From positions 1-38,280 of the forward strand of contig JAGBDN010000022.1 of the NCBI GenBank assembly GCA_017937485.1: a stretch of 38,280 nt of DNA. The letters are read 5' to 3'. The notes beneath the pieces are model-generated. The model was given only the letters and a program-made list of their open reading frames with translations. It had not been told where the DNA came from and did no database searches. Of the stretch, positions 14,785 to 23,288 are shown piece after piece (position 1 is the first letter of the stretch; every line of letters begins with the position of its first letter). The translations under genes and the position numbers were made by a program. The DNA comes from Thermoguttaceae bacterium. Lineage in GTDB: Bacteria > Planctomycetota > Planctomycetia > Pirellulales > Thermoguttaceae.

Positions 14785-17045
14785 CGGTCGTTTTCTCCTT
14801 TCGTTTCGGGGGTTTGCGTCGGTTCGTCCTCTTCCGGAACGACGAGAATGAGCGCGTCCGACTCGGCGTCCGTTTCGATCTCGAACGGCGCTTCAAGCTC
14901 CGTCGGCGGCTCGGCGCTTTCGACCTTTGCGGCGTCCGCCTCTTTTTCCGCTCCTTCGAGTTCGCGTTCGGACGTCGAAATTTTCGTCGTTTCGGAAACC
15001 GAACCGACGTTCTTGCCGGGCGCGTCGCCGGTCGGCGTTAGTTCGACGGCGGTTTCGTCCGCGGTCTCCGTTTTTTCCGGCGGCGTAAATCGCTCGAACA
15101 AAAGAGTTCGACGCGACGCGGCCTCGTCGTCGCGCTCCGGTCGGTTTTGCGCCGCGACCGCTCGTTGCCGCTCGAACTCGCGAGCGTTTTCCGCGCCGAA
15201 CCGAACGTCGGTCAACGAAAAGAGAAACGCGACCAACTGCTCGACTTGGCGTTCGCTCAAATTGAGCGGCTCGATTCCGCCGTCGTGCGCGAGGCTCGGT
15301 TCCCCGCCCTTGTTGTAATGGTCGACGACGTCCCAAAGCGTCGCAAGCGAACCGTCCCGCATATAAGGCGCGGTAACGCCGACGTTTAGAATCTGCTGCG
15401 TTCGGAAGCCGCCGACGTCGTTCGCGAGTTCGGTAACGTTGAAGCGGCCGAGTTTGTTTAGTTCCGGGTCGAACGCGAGTTCCTCGGTCGTCCGTTCCGG
15501 GAGCGGGCTTTCGTTAAGCGCCGTCGCCGCGCGTTTCGCAAGGGTCGCGAAGTCGGGCGCCGGGCTGTCGACGTCGATATTGTGGAACTTGTGGTTCGTT
15601 CCGACCGGGTTCGACGGGCTAATTTGGTGGCAAGAGACGCAACGTCCGCGGTCGTTGAAGATTTTCCAACCCTCTTTCGCGTCGGCGGTTATCGCGTTTT
15701 CGTCGCCGCGCAGGTAACGGAAAAACGGATTGTCGGTAAAATTCAAGCCGCGTTCGAAAACGGCCAACGCGTTCCCGACGTCGGCGTAGTTGACGTCGCG
15801 ACCGTAAGCCGCTTGAAACATCGCTTTATATTCCGGGTCGTCGGCGATTTCCGCGACGACGCCTTCGGAGTCGAGCGGACGGCCCATTTCGCGGCTGTTG
15901 ACGATCGGCTGCAACGCTTGATGTTCGAGATTCGGCGAGCGACCGTCCCAAAAAAGGCGGTAAAAGAACGCGGAACAGGCGGCGGTCGGCGAGTTGCGAA
16001 CGCCGAGTTGGCCGTCGACGCCTTCCGACGTCGGGCGGTCGTCGGCGAACCCGCGCGACGCGTCGTGGCAAGTCGCGCAAGAAACGGTTCCGTCGCTCGA
16101 CAAACGGCGGTCGAAAAAGAGCTTTTTCCCGAGCGCGAACCGCTCCGGCGTCGACTCGTTCCCCTCCGGAACCAGCGCGTCCCAATAACTTGCGTCGACG
16201 CCCGCCGGTTTCGCGACCGGGTCGACGCCGTTTAACATTTGGTCGAGCGCGGCTTCTTGAACTTCTTCCGGCGACGCGCCGCGTTCGTTTTCGAGCGCGC
16301 CCCGTCGAGCGCGTTCGGACGACGACTCCGGTCGAAGCGGCGCTTTACGCGGCGGTTGGGACGCGGAACTCGGCGACGGCGCTTTCGTTCCGTTCGCGGA
16401 CGCCGACGGCGTTCGCGGCGCTTCGGTCGTTTGCGAAACCGGCTTGAACGCCGAACGGGTCGACGGCGACGGCGCGGTTTCGAGCGGCGGCGTTCCCGGA
16501 ATCGGAACCGCTTCGCGAACGGTCGGCGTTCCCGGCGTCGGCGTCGTTCCGACGGTCGGCGCTTGCGCGTTCGGCGCGACGCGACGCGGCGAAACCGGCG
16601 TCGGGCCCGCTTGCGTCGGCGGAACCGCGTTCGTCGGAACTTGTTCGTTCGCAATCGTTTGCGGCGTTCCGTTAAAAACGTTCGGCGACGAAACCGCTCG
16701 CGGCGCTCCGGTTAAAACGTTCGGCGACGAAACCGCTCGCGGCGTTCCGCTCGTCGGTTGTTGAGGAACCGTCGCGAACGTTCGCCCGAACCGGCGCGCT
16801 CCGAACGGTCGCGACGCGGCGCGGTTCGGCGTTTGCCGCGTCCAAGCGTTTTCGTAATGCGTCGTCTGCGCTCGACTTGCCGTTTGCGTTCGCGCCCTTC
16901 CGAACGGCTCCGTTTGCGGACGGCTCGGGCCGGTCGGCTCAAACGGCGCCGACTGCGCCCAAACGAACGACGCTCCGAGCGCGACGCTAAGAGCCGTCGC
17001 CGCGACAACTTGCCGCCTTCCTCTTCTTCGTCTTTCCTTTCCCAT
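14781..17045 (-). CDS. Di-haem cytochrome c peroxidase / MauG family protein with disordered extensions (module copy A)
   Basis: First gene of module copy A, 754 residues from the ATG at 17043-17045, which has an excellent GGAGGTGA upstream. A longer frame to 17249 would put this site inside the gene. A signal peptide (GRRQVVAATALSVALGASFVWA) precedes about 200 residues of Pro/Thr/Ala-rich linker. The peroxidase core has haem motifs CATCH at 323-327 and CVSCH at 469-473, FWDGRSPNLEHQ, and the PYMRDGSLATLWDVVDHYNKGG block near the C-terminus. An acidic tail of about 90 residues follows. Members reduce hydrogen peroxide or oxidise other substrates using electrons from small cytochromes. Compared with the 443-residue copy B, the catalytic core is conserved and both termini are elaborated. 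Confidence 0.88.
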   Translation of the reverse strand: MGKERRRRGRRQVVAATALSVALGASFVWAQSAPFEPTGPSRPQTEPFGRARTQTASRAQTTHYENAWTRQTPNRAASRPFGARRFGRTFATVPQQPTSGTPRAVSSPNVLTGAPRAVSSPNVFNGTPQTIANEQVPTNAVPPTQAGPTPVSPRRVAPNAQAPTVGTTPTPGTPTVREAVPIPGTPPLETAPSPSTRSAFKPVSQTTEAPRTPSASANGTKAPSPSSASQPPRKAPLRPESSSERARRGALENERGASPEEVQEAALDQMLNGVDPVAKPAGVDASYWDALVPEGNESTPERFALGKKLFFDRRLSSDGTVSCATCHDASRGFADDRPTSEGVDGQLGVRNSPTAACSAFFYRLFWDGRSPNLEHQALQPIVNSREMGRPLDSEGVVAEIADDPEYKAMFQAAYGRDVNYADVGNALAVFERGLNFTDNPFFRYLRGDENAITADAKEGWKIFNDRGRCVSCHQISPSNPVGTNHKFHNIDVDSPAPDFATLAKRAATALNESPLPERTTEELAFDPELNKLGRFNVTELANDVGGFRTQQILNVGVTAPYMRDGSLATLWDVVDHYNKGGEPSLAHDGGIEPLNLSERQVEQLVAFLFSLTDVRFGAENAREFERQRAVAAQNRPERDDEAASRRTLLFERFTPPEKTETADETAVELTPTGDAPGKNVGSVSETTKISTSERELEGAEKEADAAKVESAEPPTELEAPFEIETDAESDALILVVPEEDEPTQTPETKGENDR
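16675..16752 (-). repeat. Tandem 39-bp (13-codon) repeat in the linker of peroxidase copy A
   Basis: Two units offset by 39 bases share 31 identical bases (16675-16705 and 16714-16744). They encode PRAVSSPNVLTGA and PRAVSSPNVFNGT in the low-complexity linker, evidence that the linker grew by in-frame slippage or duplication. Confidence 0.75.
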
Positions 17046-17250
17046 TTTCGATTTCACCTCCGATTCGAAAAATCTTGTCGATAATAACGCTTTTGGAAAC
17101 GCGTCGAACGCCCGACGACGCGCCGACGTAAGAATACGACGCCCGGAGAAAAAAAACGAAATCGCGAAAAAAAGACAAGCGCCGCGTCGAGAAAAGTCGA
17201 GTAAAGAAGCGAAACGCGGTAAAATCGGGAAAAGAAAACGTCGACGCAAG

Positions 17251-17288
17251 AAAAAACGAACGCGTTCCCCGCGGAACGCGCTCGTTTT
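17251..17288 (-). terminator. Terminator between the two module copies
   Basis: A 16-bp stem (17253-17268 with 17273-17288, one wobble pair) has a 4-base loop and, on the minus strand, continues into a T-run. It ends module copy B and separates it from copy A, so the two are probably distinct operons. Confidence 0.82.
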
Positions 17289-17321
17289 CGCTTAACGCTC
17301 TAAACGTTTAAACGTCAAAGT

Positions 17322-18020
17322 TTAGTGTTTGCCGTATTTCATCGGCTTGCCGCTGCGCATCGCGTGCATATACGCTTCGAGAGCGCGCATACGCGGATCG
17401 TCGCCGCTCATCGCTTCGCCGCGACACGGTTGCGTCAGGCACCAGTTCGACATATCGCGAAGAAGCGCGACGCGCCCGAGTTGCACTTGGTATTTCGGGT
17501 ACGTTTCGGCGTGCGTTCCCTCGGCGTCCGGATGGCACATATCGCAGGAAACGCCGTTTTTGCTCCCAAGAAGATCCGCGCTGTGGAAAATGAGCGAACC
17601 TTCGGCGACGAGACGCTCGGTTTCCTTCTTCCAAAGGAGCGCGTCCGCTTCGGTGTAATTGCCGTAAGTGTGGCCTTCCTTTTGGCTTCCTTTGATATTC
17701 CAAACGGTTTTGTTGTCGTCGATCTTCTTGATCGGATGGCGCTCAAGCTCCTCCGCGACCCAAGAATCGTCGAAACCGCGCGTCCACTGCGTCGAAGAAG
17801 CGACAAACTCGGCGTTTTCCGACTTCGCGCCGTCGTCGACGCTCGTTTCGGAGCAAACGACGACTTGCCCCGGCGCCGCGACGACCGCTTGCGAACGGAA
17901 ACGGCCCCAAAGTTGCGCGGTCGCCTCCGACGAGGTTAGCGAAACGACCGCGACGGTCGCGATCGGCGCGACCCCAAGCGCGGCTCCGAACAAAAACGAT
18001 TTCCAATCCAATTTTTTCAT
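17322..18020 (-). CDS. Mono-haem c-type cytochrome (module copy B)
   Basis: Compact paralogue (232 residues) of the copy A cytochrome. It has an N-terminal hydrophobic helix (about residues 8-28), a short linker, then the conserved domain with GHTYGNYTEAD, EGSLIFHSADLLGSKNG, haem site CDMCH at 159-163, WCLTQPCRGE and the ending MKYGKH. Export to the periplasm with membrane anchoring or cleavage is expected. The conserved cysteine pair in WCLTQPC is not a second haem motif; it could be a disulfide or haem ligand. The start codon at 18018-18020 has AAAGGA, and the phosphoesterase gene lies 28 bases upstream. The domain is near-identical to copy A over the haem region, pointing to fairly recent duplication or gene conversion. 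Confidence 0.85.
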   Translation of the reverse strand: MKKLDWKSFLFGAALGVAPIATVAVVSLTSSEATAQLWGRFRSQAVVAAPGQVVVCSETSVDDGAKSENAEFVASSTQWTRGFDDSWVAEELERHPIKKIDDNKTVWNIKGSQKEGHTYGNYTEADALLWKKETERLVAEGSLIFHSADLLGSKNGVSCDMCHPDAEGTHAETYPKYQVQLGRVALLRDMSNWCLTQPCRGEAMSGDDPRMRALEAYMHAMRSGKPMKYGKH

Positions 18021-18048
18021 GTCGTTTTTCCTTTCGTTTCAAACGCGC

Positions 18049-19182
18049 TCAATAGTTCGGAATATTCGGACGCGGCGGCATTTGCGATTCGTCGCCGTCG
18101 CGAACGTAAGCGGCCGGAACCAAAATCGGCTTGCGGTTCCAAATGTTGTACACCTTGTCGACGAGTCCTTCCGCCGAAACGCGGAACTCGCCGTCGCCGC
18201 AACCGTCCATCGCGTTGAACGGATCGGAACGGTTCATCGGAACGGTCAGTTCCGGCGTCCCTTGCGGCGCGTAGGGCCAAGGCCAAGCGGTCGACAGGAG
18301 CCCGTGAAACGAAATGTTGTCGATTTGGTTCGTCAGGAGCTGGTGCGTGTGGCCGTGAATAACCGTAACTTTCTCGAAACGGCTTAAAATCGCTTGCACT
18401 TCCTCCGCGTCTTCCGTCCAGAAGTTCCAATCTTTATAGAGTTGGTAAAGCGGCGAGTGCGAGAAAACGACGATCGGTTTGTCGTCCGGGCAGTCGGCCA
18501 ACGTTTCTTCGAGCCACTTGCGCGACGCTTCGCCGACTTGGAACGGACGTTGGACGCGGTTGTCGAGCCCGGCGACCGTCGACATACGCTCCGCCGGCGT
18601 CATCTTGCGTTCCGTCCAGAAATCTTCTTCCAAAACGCTCATCAGGCAGACGAAGCGAACGCCTTTATGATCGAACGACCATTGCGGTTCGCCGAAAAGC
18701 GACTTCCACTTCTCGCCCATATCGTAATACCAGTCGTGTTCGCCGACCATAATCTTGAGCGGCGCCTTCAACTCTTTCAGAATATCGTACCCGAGTTGAA
18801 GCTCTTCCGGACGTCCAAGCTGCGCTAAGTCGCCGCCGTAAAAGACGAAATCGGGCTGTTCTTCCATCGCGTTCACGTCGTCGACGGCGCGCATCAGCGC
18901 GTTGGCGAAGCGGTCGTTCTTTTCCTTGACGTAAAGGTGCGAGTCCGAAATATACGCGACTTTGAAACCGCCGTTCGAGGCGGCGCCGTTTTCTTCTTGC
19001 GCGCCGACGAAACGAAGCGGTTGGAAGGAACCGAACGTCGCTCCGGCGGCGGTCGCGGCGGCGCAAGACGCGGCGGCGACTTTCAGGAACGAACGGCGGT
19101 CGAGGTTGTTCAACGCGGCGAAAAACTCGGTTCGCTCGCGCTCGACTTGGGTTTCAAGGTTTTCTCGTCGATAACGGCTCAT
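18049..19182 (-). CDS. Tat-exported calcineurin-like metallophosphoesterase (module copy B)
   Basis: Paralogue of the copy A phosphoesterase, 377 residues, with the same opening MSRYRRENLETQVERER and Tat motif DRRSFLK. Metal motifs are SDSH, YGGDLAQLG, GEHDWY, FSHSPLY and HGHTHQL. As in copy A the third motif has Glu where Asn is typical. The two copies differ mainly just after the signal peptide, where copy A has about 15 extra residues. The gene starts 3 bases after the peroxidase stop, and its AAAGGAG lies at the end of that gene, suggesting coupled translation. The C-terminal part (AYVRDGDESQMPPRPNIPNY) has no recognised domain. The physiological phosphoester is not known. Confidence 0.88.
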   Translation of the reverse strand: MSRYRRENLETQVERERTEFFAALNNLDRRSFLKVAAASCAAATAAGATFGSFQPLRFVGAQEENGAASNGGFKVAYISDSHLYVKEKNDRFANALMRAVDDVNAMEEQPDFVFYGGDLAQLGRPEELQLGYDILKELKAPLKIMVGEHDWYYDMGEKWKSLFGEPQWSFDHKGVRFVCLMSVLEEDFWTERKMTPAERMSTVAGLDNRVQRPFQVGEASRKWLEETLADCPDDKPIVVFSHSPLYQLYKDWNFWTEDAEEVQAILSRFEKVTVIHGHTHQLLTNQIDNISFHGLLSTAWPWPYAPQGTPELTVPMNRSDPFNAMDGCGDGEFRVSAEGLVDKVYNIWNRKPILVPAAYVRDGDESQMPPRPNIPNY

Positions 19183-19185
19183 CGG

Positions 19186-20517
19186 TTATTCTCCTTTCTT
19201 GGCGGCGGTCGCGTCGAACTTTTCGAACGACAAAACGCGGCGGGTCGAAACGTCGACGTCGCGCTCCGGACGGCTCTTCGCGGCGGCGGAGCGTTGTTTG
19301 GCGAACTCTTTCGCGTTTTCGTCGGCGAAGCGAACGTCGGTCAGCGAGAAGAGGAACGCGACAAGTTGGTCGACTTGTCGGTCGGTCAGGTTGAGCGGTT
19401 CGATTCCGCCGTCGAGGTAACGGTTCGGAATCCCGCCTTTGTTGTAGTGGTCGACGACGTCCCAAAGCGTTTCCATCGAACCGTCGTGCATATACGGGCC
19501 GCTAACTCCGACGTTCGTCAACGGCGACGTGCGGTAGGCGCCAATGTCCGTCGGATTTTTCGTAACGATGAAGCGACCGAGTTCGCTCAGGTCGCTGTTG
19601 AGCGCAAGCTCGTCGACCGCCGATTCCGACGCGTCCGATTCGAGCGCCGCAAGCGCGCGCGCCGCCATCGTTTCAAAGTCTTGATTGTGCGCCGCGACGC
19701 CGATGTTGTGGAATTTGTTGTTCGAGCCGACCGGGTTCGACGGGCTGATTTGGTGGCAAGACGCGCAACGGCCTTGGTTGTTGAAGATTTTCCAACCTTC
19801 TTTAGCGTCCTGCGAAATCGCGTCCTCGTCGCCGTTCATATAACGGAAGAACGGATTGTCGAGGAAAACGAGGCAACGTTCGAAAACGCCGAGCGCGTTC
19901 CCGACGTCCGGGTAGTTGACGTCGCGCCCGTAAGCCGCTTGGAACATCGCTTTGTATTCCGGGTCGTCTTTAATGCCCGCGATAATTTTTTCCGGATCGA
20001 GAGGCATCCCCATTTCGATCGGGTTGACGATCGGCTGCATCGCTTGGTGTTCGACCGTCGGGGAACGACCGTCCCAAAACATCGTGTGAAGGAACGTAAC
20101 GTTAAAGGTCGGCGGCGCGTTGCGATTCCCGATTTGATCGCCGACGCCTTCCGAAGTCGCCCGAGCGTCGCCGAACCCGCGCTTAATATCGTGGCAAGTG
20201 GCGCAAGAAACGGTGCCGTCGCTGGAAAGGCGACGCTCAAAGTAAAGTTTCTTCCCGAGCGCGAAGCGTTCCGGCGTGATTTCGTTTCCTTCGGGAATGA
20301 GCGACGCCCAGTATTCTTCGTCGACGCCCTTCGGCGGCGCGCAAACGTCGACGCCTTCGAGCAGCTTGTCGAGAACGGCCTCTTGAATCGGCTCCGGCGT
20401 CGCGCCGTGTTCGCTCTTGAGCGTCGTCTCTTGCGCGAACGCCGACGACGCGGAAAGAGCGCCGACGACCAACGCCGCGACGACGTTGCGCCAACGTTTC
20501 AAAGTCGTGTTTTTCAT
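19186..20517 (-). CDS. Di-haem cytochrome c peroxidase / MauG family protein (module copy B)
   Basis: First gene of module copy B, 443 residues. The signal peptide ends SSAFA-QE near residue 29. Haem motifs are CATCH at 105-109 and CASCH at 251-255. Between them lie FWDGRSPTVEHQAM and PEYKAMFQAAYGRD, typical of bacterial di-haem peroxidases. PYMHDGSMETLWDVVDHYNKGG near the C-terminus is the usual block of this family. It is expected to be periplasmic, accepting electrons from a small c-type cytochrome, plausibly the one encoded last in this operon. The start codon at 20515-20517 has AAAGGA. Length and layout are ordinary for the family, so this copy probably reflects the ancestral form. The real substrate, peroxide or an organic molecule, is open. 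Confidence 0.92.
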   Translation of the reverse strand: MKNTTLKRWRNVVAALVVGALSASSAFAQETTLKSEHGATPEPIQEAVLDKLLEGVDVCAPPKGVDEEYWASLIPEGNEITPERFALGKKLYFERRLSSDGTVSCATCHDIKRGFGDARATSEGVGDQIGNRNAPPTFNVTFLHTMFWDGRSPTVEHQAMQPIVNPIEMGMPLDPEKIIAGIKDDPEYKAMFQAAYGRDVNYPDVGNALGVFERCLVFLDNPFFRYMNGDEDAISQDAKEGWKIFNNQGRCASCHQISPSNPVGSNNKFHNIGVAAHNQDFETMAARALAALESDASESAVDELALNSDLSELGRFIVTKNPTDIGAYRTSPLTNVGVSGPYMHDGSMETLWDVVDHYNKGGIPNRYLDGGIEPLNLTDRQVDQLVAFLFSLTDVRFADENAKEFAKQRSAAAKSRPERDVDVSTRRVLSFEKFDATAAKKGE

Positions 20518-20893
20518 TCGTTTTTCCTTTCGTTCGCCCGCGTCGTCCGCCCGGCTCGACTCTACCGTTCGAGTCGACTTTCAATTCGGCGCTTCGCGTC
20601 GCGCGGCGACGAGAAATTTGTTTATCGGAAGTTTTCGCTATTTTCGGTAAAACGCAACCAAAAATTTAACGGACTCGACGCGACGAAAAAAAATCGCCGT
20701 CCGTTCGCAAGAAACGCGTTAAACGGCGAACCGGCGCGCCCGACATAAAAGGCCGATAGAAAATCGAGCGCGCTTTACGGTTCGACCGTCCGCGTCGGAA
20801 AACCGCCCCGTCGTCGAAATAAGTTCGAACTTAGCGACGGGAACCGACGCGTTTTGTCGTTATATTAATACGTCGAAACAGTAAAGCGGCGAA
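20518..20893. other. Intergenic region upstream of module copy B
   Basis: About 375 bases with no supportable gene. It should contain the minus-strand promoter of module copy B, but no clean -35/-10 pair was found. A perfect 12-bp palindrome AAGTTCGAACTT at 20821-20832 could be an operator, although it may be chance. Confidence 0.4.
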
Positions 20894-21220
20894 TCACCAA
20901 CCGTAAACGATGTTCGATTCGATCGTTTTGCGCGCTTTTTCGAGGTCGACGCCGGTTTCGTTCATAAACAAACGAATCGCGTGCAATTTATCGCCCGAGG
21001 CTTTCGCGAGGCATTCGCGAGCGACGTCGGAAACTTCGGCGCCGTTGCCGGTGATGCCGAGCGCGGCTTTCGAAATGACCCACGCGTCGCGGGGGCGTTT
21101 CGTAACGCGAATCGCTTCTTCGGTCGGGTAGTTTTCGCGCAAGACGGCTTTGGCGCCTTCTTCGCTGTCGGCCCAGGCGATGACGATGTGAGCGGGAGTT
21201 TCAAGTTCAAATAAGGCCAT
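20894..21220 (-). CDS. Small uncharacterised protein with a bL12-like C-terminal segment
   Basis: A 108-residue soluble protein without signal or membrane segment, beginning MALFELETPAHIVIAWADSEE. I do not recognise the N-terminal part. Residues 76-100 (DKLHAIRLFMNETGVDLEKA) follow the spacing of the helical part of the ribosomal bL12 C-terminal domain (K-x-x-A-I then T-G-x-x-L-x-x-A-K). bL12-like domains occur in several small bacterial proteins of unknown role, so this is a resemblance and not a ribosomal assignment. A weak minus-strand promoter-like pair lies at 21259-21287. It has good start context and normal codon usage for this genome, so I consider it real. Confidence 0.7.
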   Translation of the reverse strand: MALFELETPAHIVIAWADSEEGAKAVLRENYPTEEAIRVTKRPRDAWVISKAALGITGNGAEVSDVARECLAKASGDKLHAIRLFMNETGVDLEKARKTIESNIVYGW

Positions 21221-21513
21221 AATTTTTTCCCCGTACGGCTAAGGGTGAAACTTTCGTTTGTATAAGGACGAACCGCTTCGTTTCGAACGCGCCGAAACCA
21301 AAACGCCTCGCCGTCGAACGAACGACGCGGAAAGCGAAAAAAAGTCGCTCGCCGCGCCGTCCCTTTCGTCGAAACGAATTGTATCAAAAAACGGCGGAAA
21401 ATAACAGTCGAAAAACGCGAAATTTTCCTTTTTTTATCGTTTTTTTTCGTTTCGAATCGATTCAACGCGTCGGACGCGCCGGTAAAACGCGCCCGACGAA
21501 AGAAAAAAGTCGA

Positions 21514-22788
21514 CTATTTTTCAACGGTGAACGTGTGAACCGTGGTGTGGCGGTAGGTTTCGCCCGGTTTCAGAATCGTCGACGGGAATTCCGGTTGGTT
21601 CGGCGAGTTCGGGTAGTGTTGCGTTTCGAGGCAGAACGCGGTGTGCTTCGCGTAAACGTAATCGCCGACTTTCGTCGAACCGTCGAGGAAGTTGCCGCTG
21701 TAGAATTGGACGGCCGGCTCGGTCGTTTCGATCTTCATCACGCGACCGGTTTTCGGGTCTTTCGCGATCGCGCAGAGGCCCATTTCGCCCGGTTTCGCTT
21801 GGTCGAGAACGATGCAGTGGTCGTAACCGCCGTTGAATTGTTCTTCGGCGACTTTATCGATGTCTTGGCCGATCGGCTTCGCCTTGCGGAAGTCGAGCGG
21901 AGTGCCTTCGACGGACGCGACTTCGCCGGTCGGGATGAGGCCGGCGTCGGTCGGGAGGTAGCGCGAGGCGTTCAGTTGGAGGATATGGTCGCGAATCGTG
22001 CCGGAGGTCGCGCCGCCAAGGTTCCAGAACGTGTGGTTCGTGAGGTTGATCGGGGTCGCTTTGTCGGTGGTCGCGGTGTAATCGATTTTGAGGGTGTTGT
22101 CGTTGCCGAGCGTGTAAACGACGACGACGGCGAGATTACCCGGGTAACCTTCTTCGCCGTCTTTCGCCGTGTATTTGAGCGTCAGCGAAGCGCCGTTTTC
22201 GTCGGCGGCCGGAGTCGCGGCCCAAATGACTTGGTCGAAGCCCTTCAAACCGCCGTGGAGGGCGTTTTCGCCGTTGTTGACCGGGACGCTGTATTCGACG
22301 CCGTCGAGGGTGAATTTACCCTTGGCGATGCGGTTGCCGTAACGACCGACGAGCGAACCGAAGTACGGGCGAACGTCTTGGTATTCCGGAATCGTCGGAT
22401 AGTTGCAGGAAACGTTGCCGAACTTGCCGTCCTTGTCCGGAACGTTCATTTCGTAAAGGACGCCGCCGAAGTCCAAAATTTTCGCGGACAGACCGTTCGC
22501 GTTCGTCAGCGTGAAGACTTGGACGTTTTCGCCCTCTTTCGTTTTACCAAATTCGGCGACGGAGAACGACGCTTTCATAGCTTCGGCTTTCTTAACTTCG
22601 GGTTGAGCGACTTCTTCGACGGCGGCGCAAGGAGCGCATTCGCAGGGCGCGGTTTCGACGACGACCCACGGAGTCGCGCGGCGGAAAAGGGGACGACGGC
22701 CAAACAACGATTGAGCGAACGTCGCGTCCGCCGCGATCGTCGCCAACGCGCCGCAAGTCAAAGCGGCGACAAGAACCGATTTTTTCAT
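21514..22788 (-). CDS. galM: Secreted aldose 1-epimerase
   Basis: Interconverts alpha and beta anomers of galactose or glucose. The 424-residue protein starts with a signal peptide ending DATFA-QS near residue 26. A low-complexity segment with the CECAPC cluster comes next (about 48-55), absent from typical GalM. The epimerase domain covers about 75-424: GRYGNRIAKGKF, NNGENALHGG, NLTNHTFWNLGG with the conserved His, and FCLETQHYPNSPN with the catalytic Glu. Export suggests it acts on sugars released outside the cytoplasm. It is transcribed alone from a strong candidate promoter at 22878-22906. A hairpin at 21468-21498 follows the stop but has no T-run. The CECAPC segment could bind metal or form disulfides. 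Confidence 0.93.
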   Translation of the reverse strand: MKKSVLVAALTCGALATIAADATFAQSLFGRRPLFRRATPWVVVETAPCECAPCAAVEEVAQPEVKKAEAMKASFSVAEFGKTKEGENVQVFTLTNANGLSAKILDFGGVLYEMNVPDKDGKFGNVSCNYPTIPEYQDVRPYFGSLVGRYGNRIAKGKFTLDGVEYSVPVNNGENALHGGLKGFDQVIWAATPAADENGASLTLKYTAKDGEEGYPGNLAVVVVYTLGNDNTLKIDYTATTDKATPINLTNHTFWNLGGATSGTIRDHILQLNASRYLPTDAGLIPTGEVASVEGTPLDFRKAKPIGQDIDKVAEEQFNGGYDHCIVLDQAKPGEMGLCAIAKDPKTGRVMKIETTEPAVQFYSGNFLDGSTKVGDYVYAKHTAFCLETQHYPNSPNQPEFPSTILKPGETYRHTTVHTFTVEK

Positions 22789-22877
22789 TGTATTGCTTCT
22801 TTCTGTAAACGGAATCTTCGGTCGACGCCGCCGCCCAAGAGGGGGGAGGCGCCGCCATTTTCGTCTCTACCCTTACA

Positions 22878-22906
22878 ATTATAACCGCAAGTATCTTGAA
22901 AATCAA
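22878..22906 (-). promoter_or_regulatory. Sigma-70-type promoter of galM
   Basis: On the minus strand TTGATT (22901-22906) and a perfect TATAAT (22878-22883) are exactly 17 bases apart, about 90 bases ahead of the galM start. It is one of the best promoter matches in the window. Confidence 0.65.
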
Positions 22907-23259
22907 CGACTTTTCGACGACTTTTCGCAAAAAACCCCCTATTTCGCCGCCCCAAACGCCGCCCGTCGCCCGAAATATTCGCGCTGTTCCCCAACATCCC
23001 CCAAACGTCGCGCCTTTCCCAACCGCGACAATCCTATCCTTTTTTGTCTTTTAAAGCGGCGTCGACGTCAAAATTCGACGACCGCTCAAATAATGCAATT
23101 CCGGCGCCGTTCGTCTATTCTCGCTCAAAAACAACCGCGTCTCCCCGCCTTTATCTTCACACTTTTTCACGTTTTTATAAATTGTGGAGGAACGCGAAAG
23201 AAATTTTAAAAATTTTTGAAAATTTTCTAAAAAGGGGATTTTAAGAGGGCAAGCGGCGC

Positions 23260-23288
23260 TTTACAAAAGACGAAAAATTTGTCAAAAT
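23260..23288 (+). promoter_or_regulatory. Candidate promoter of the glucan phosphorylase gene
   Basis: TTTACA (23260-23265) and CAAAAT (23283-23288), 17 bases apart, lie just downstream of an A/T-rich tract. The start codon is about 250 bases away, so the leader would be long. Confidence 0.35.

Noticed and set aside
17046..17249. N-terminal extension of peroxidase copy A by 68 residues
   Set aside because: The strong GGAGGTGA and the signal peptide both point to the ATG at 17043-17045; the extension has odd composition and would hide the signal peptide.
18937..20748. A 603-codon plus-strand frame opposite peroxidase copy B
   Set aside because: No domain or start context, and the minus-strand peroxidase with two CxxCH motifs explains the region.
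22793..23209. 138-codon plus-strand frame in the galM-glgP intergenic region
   Set aside because: Basic, no recognisable motif, overlaps the galM promoter on the other strand and runs into an A/T-rich tract.
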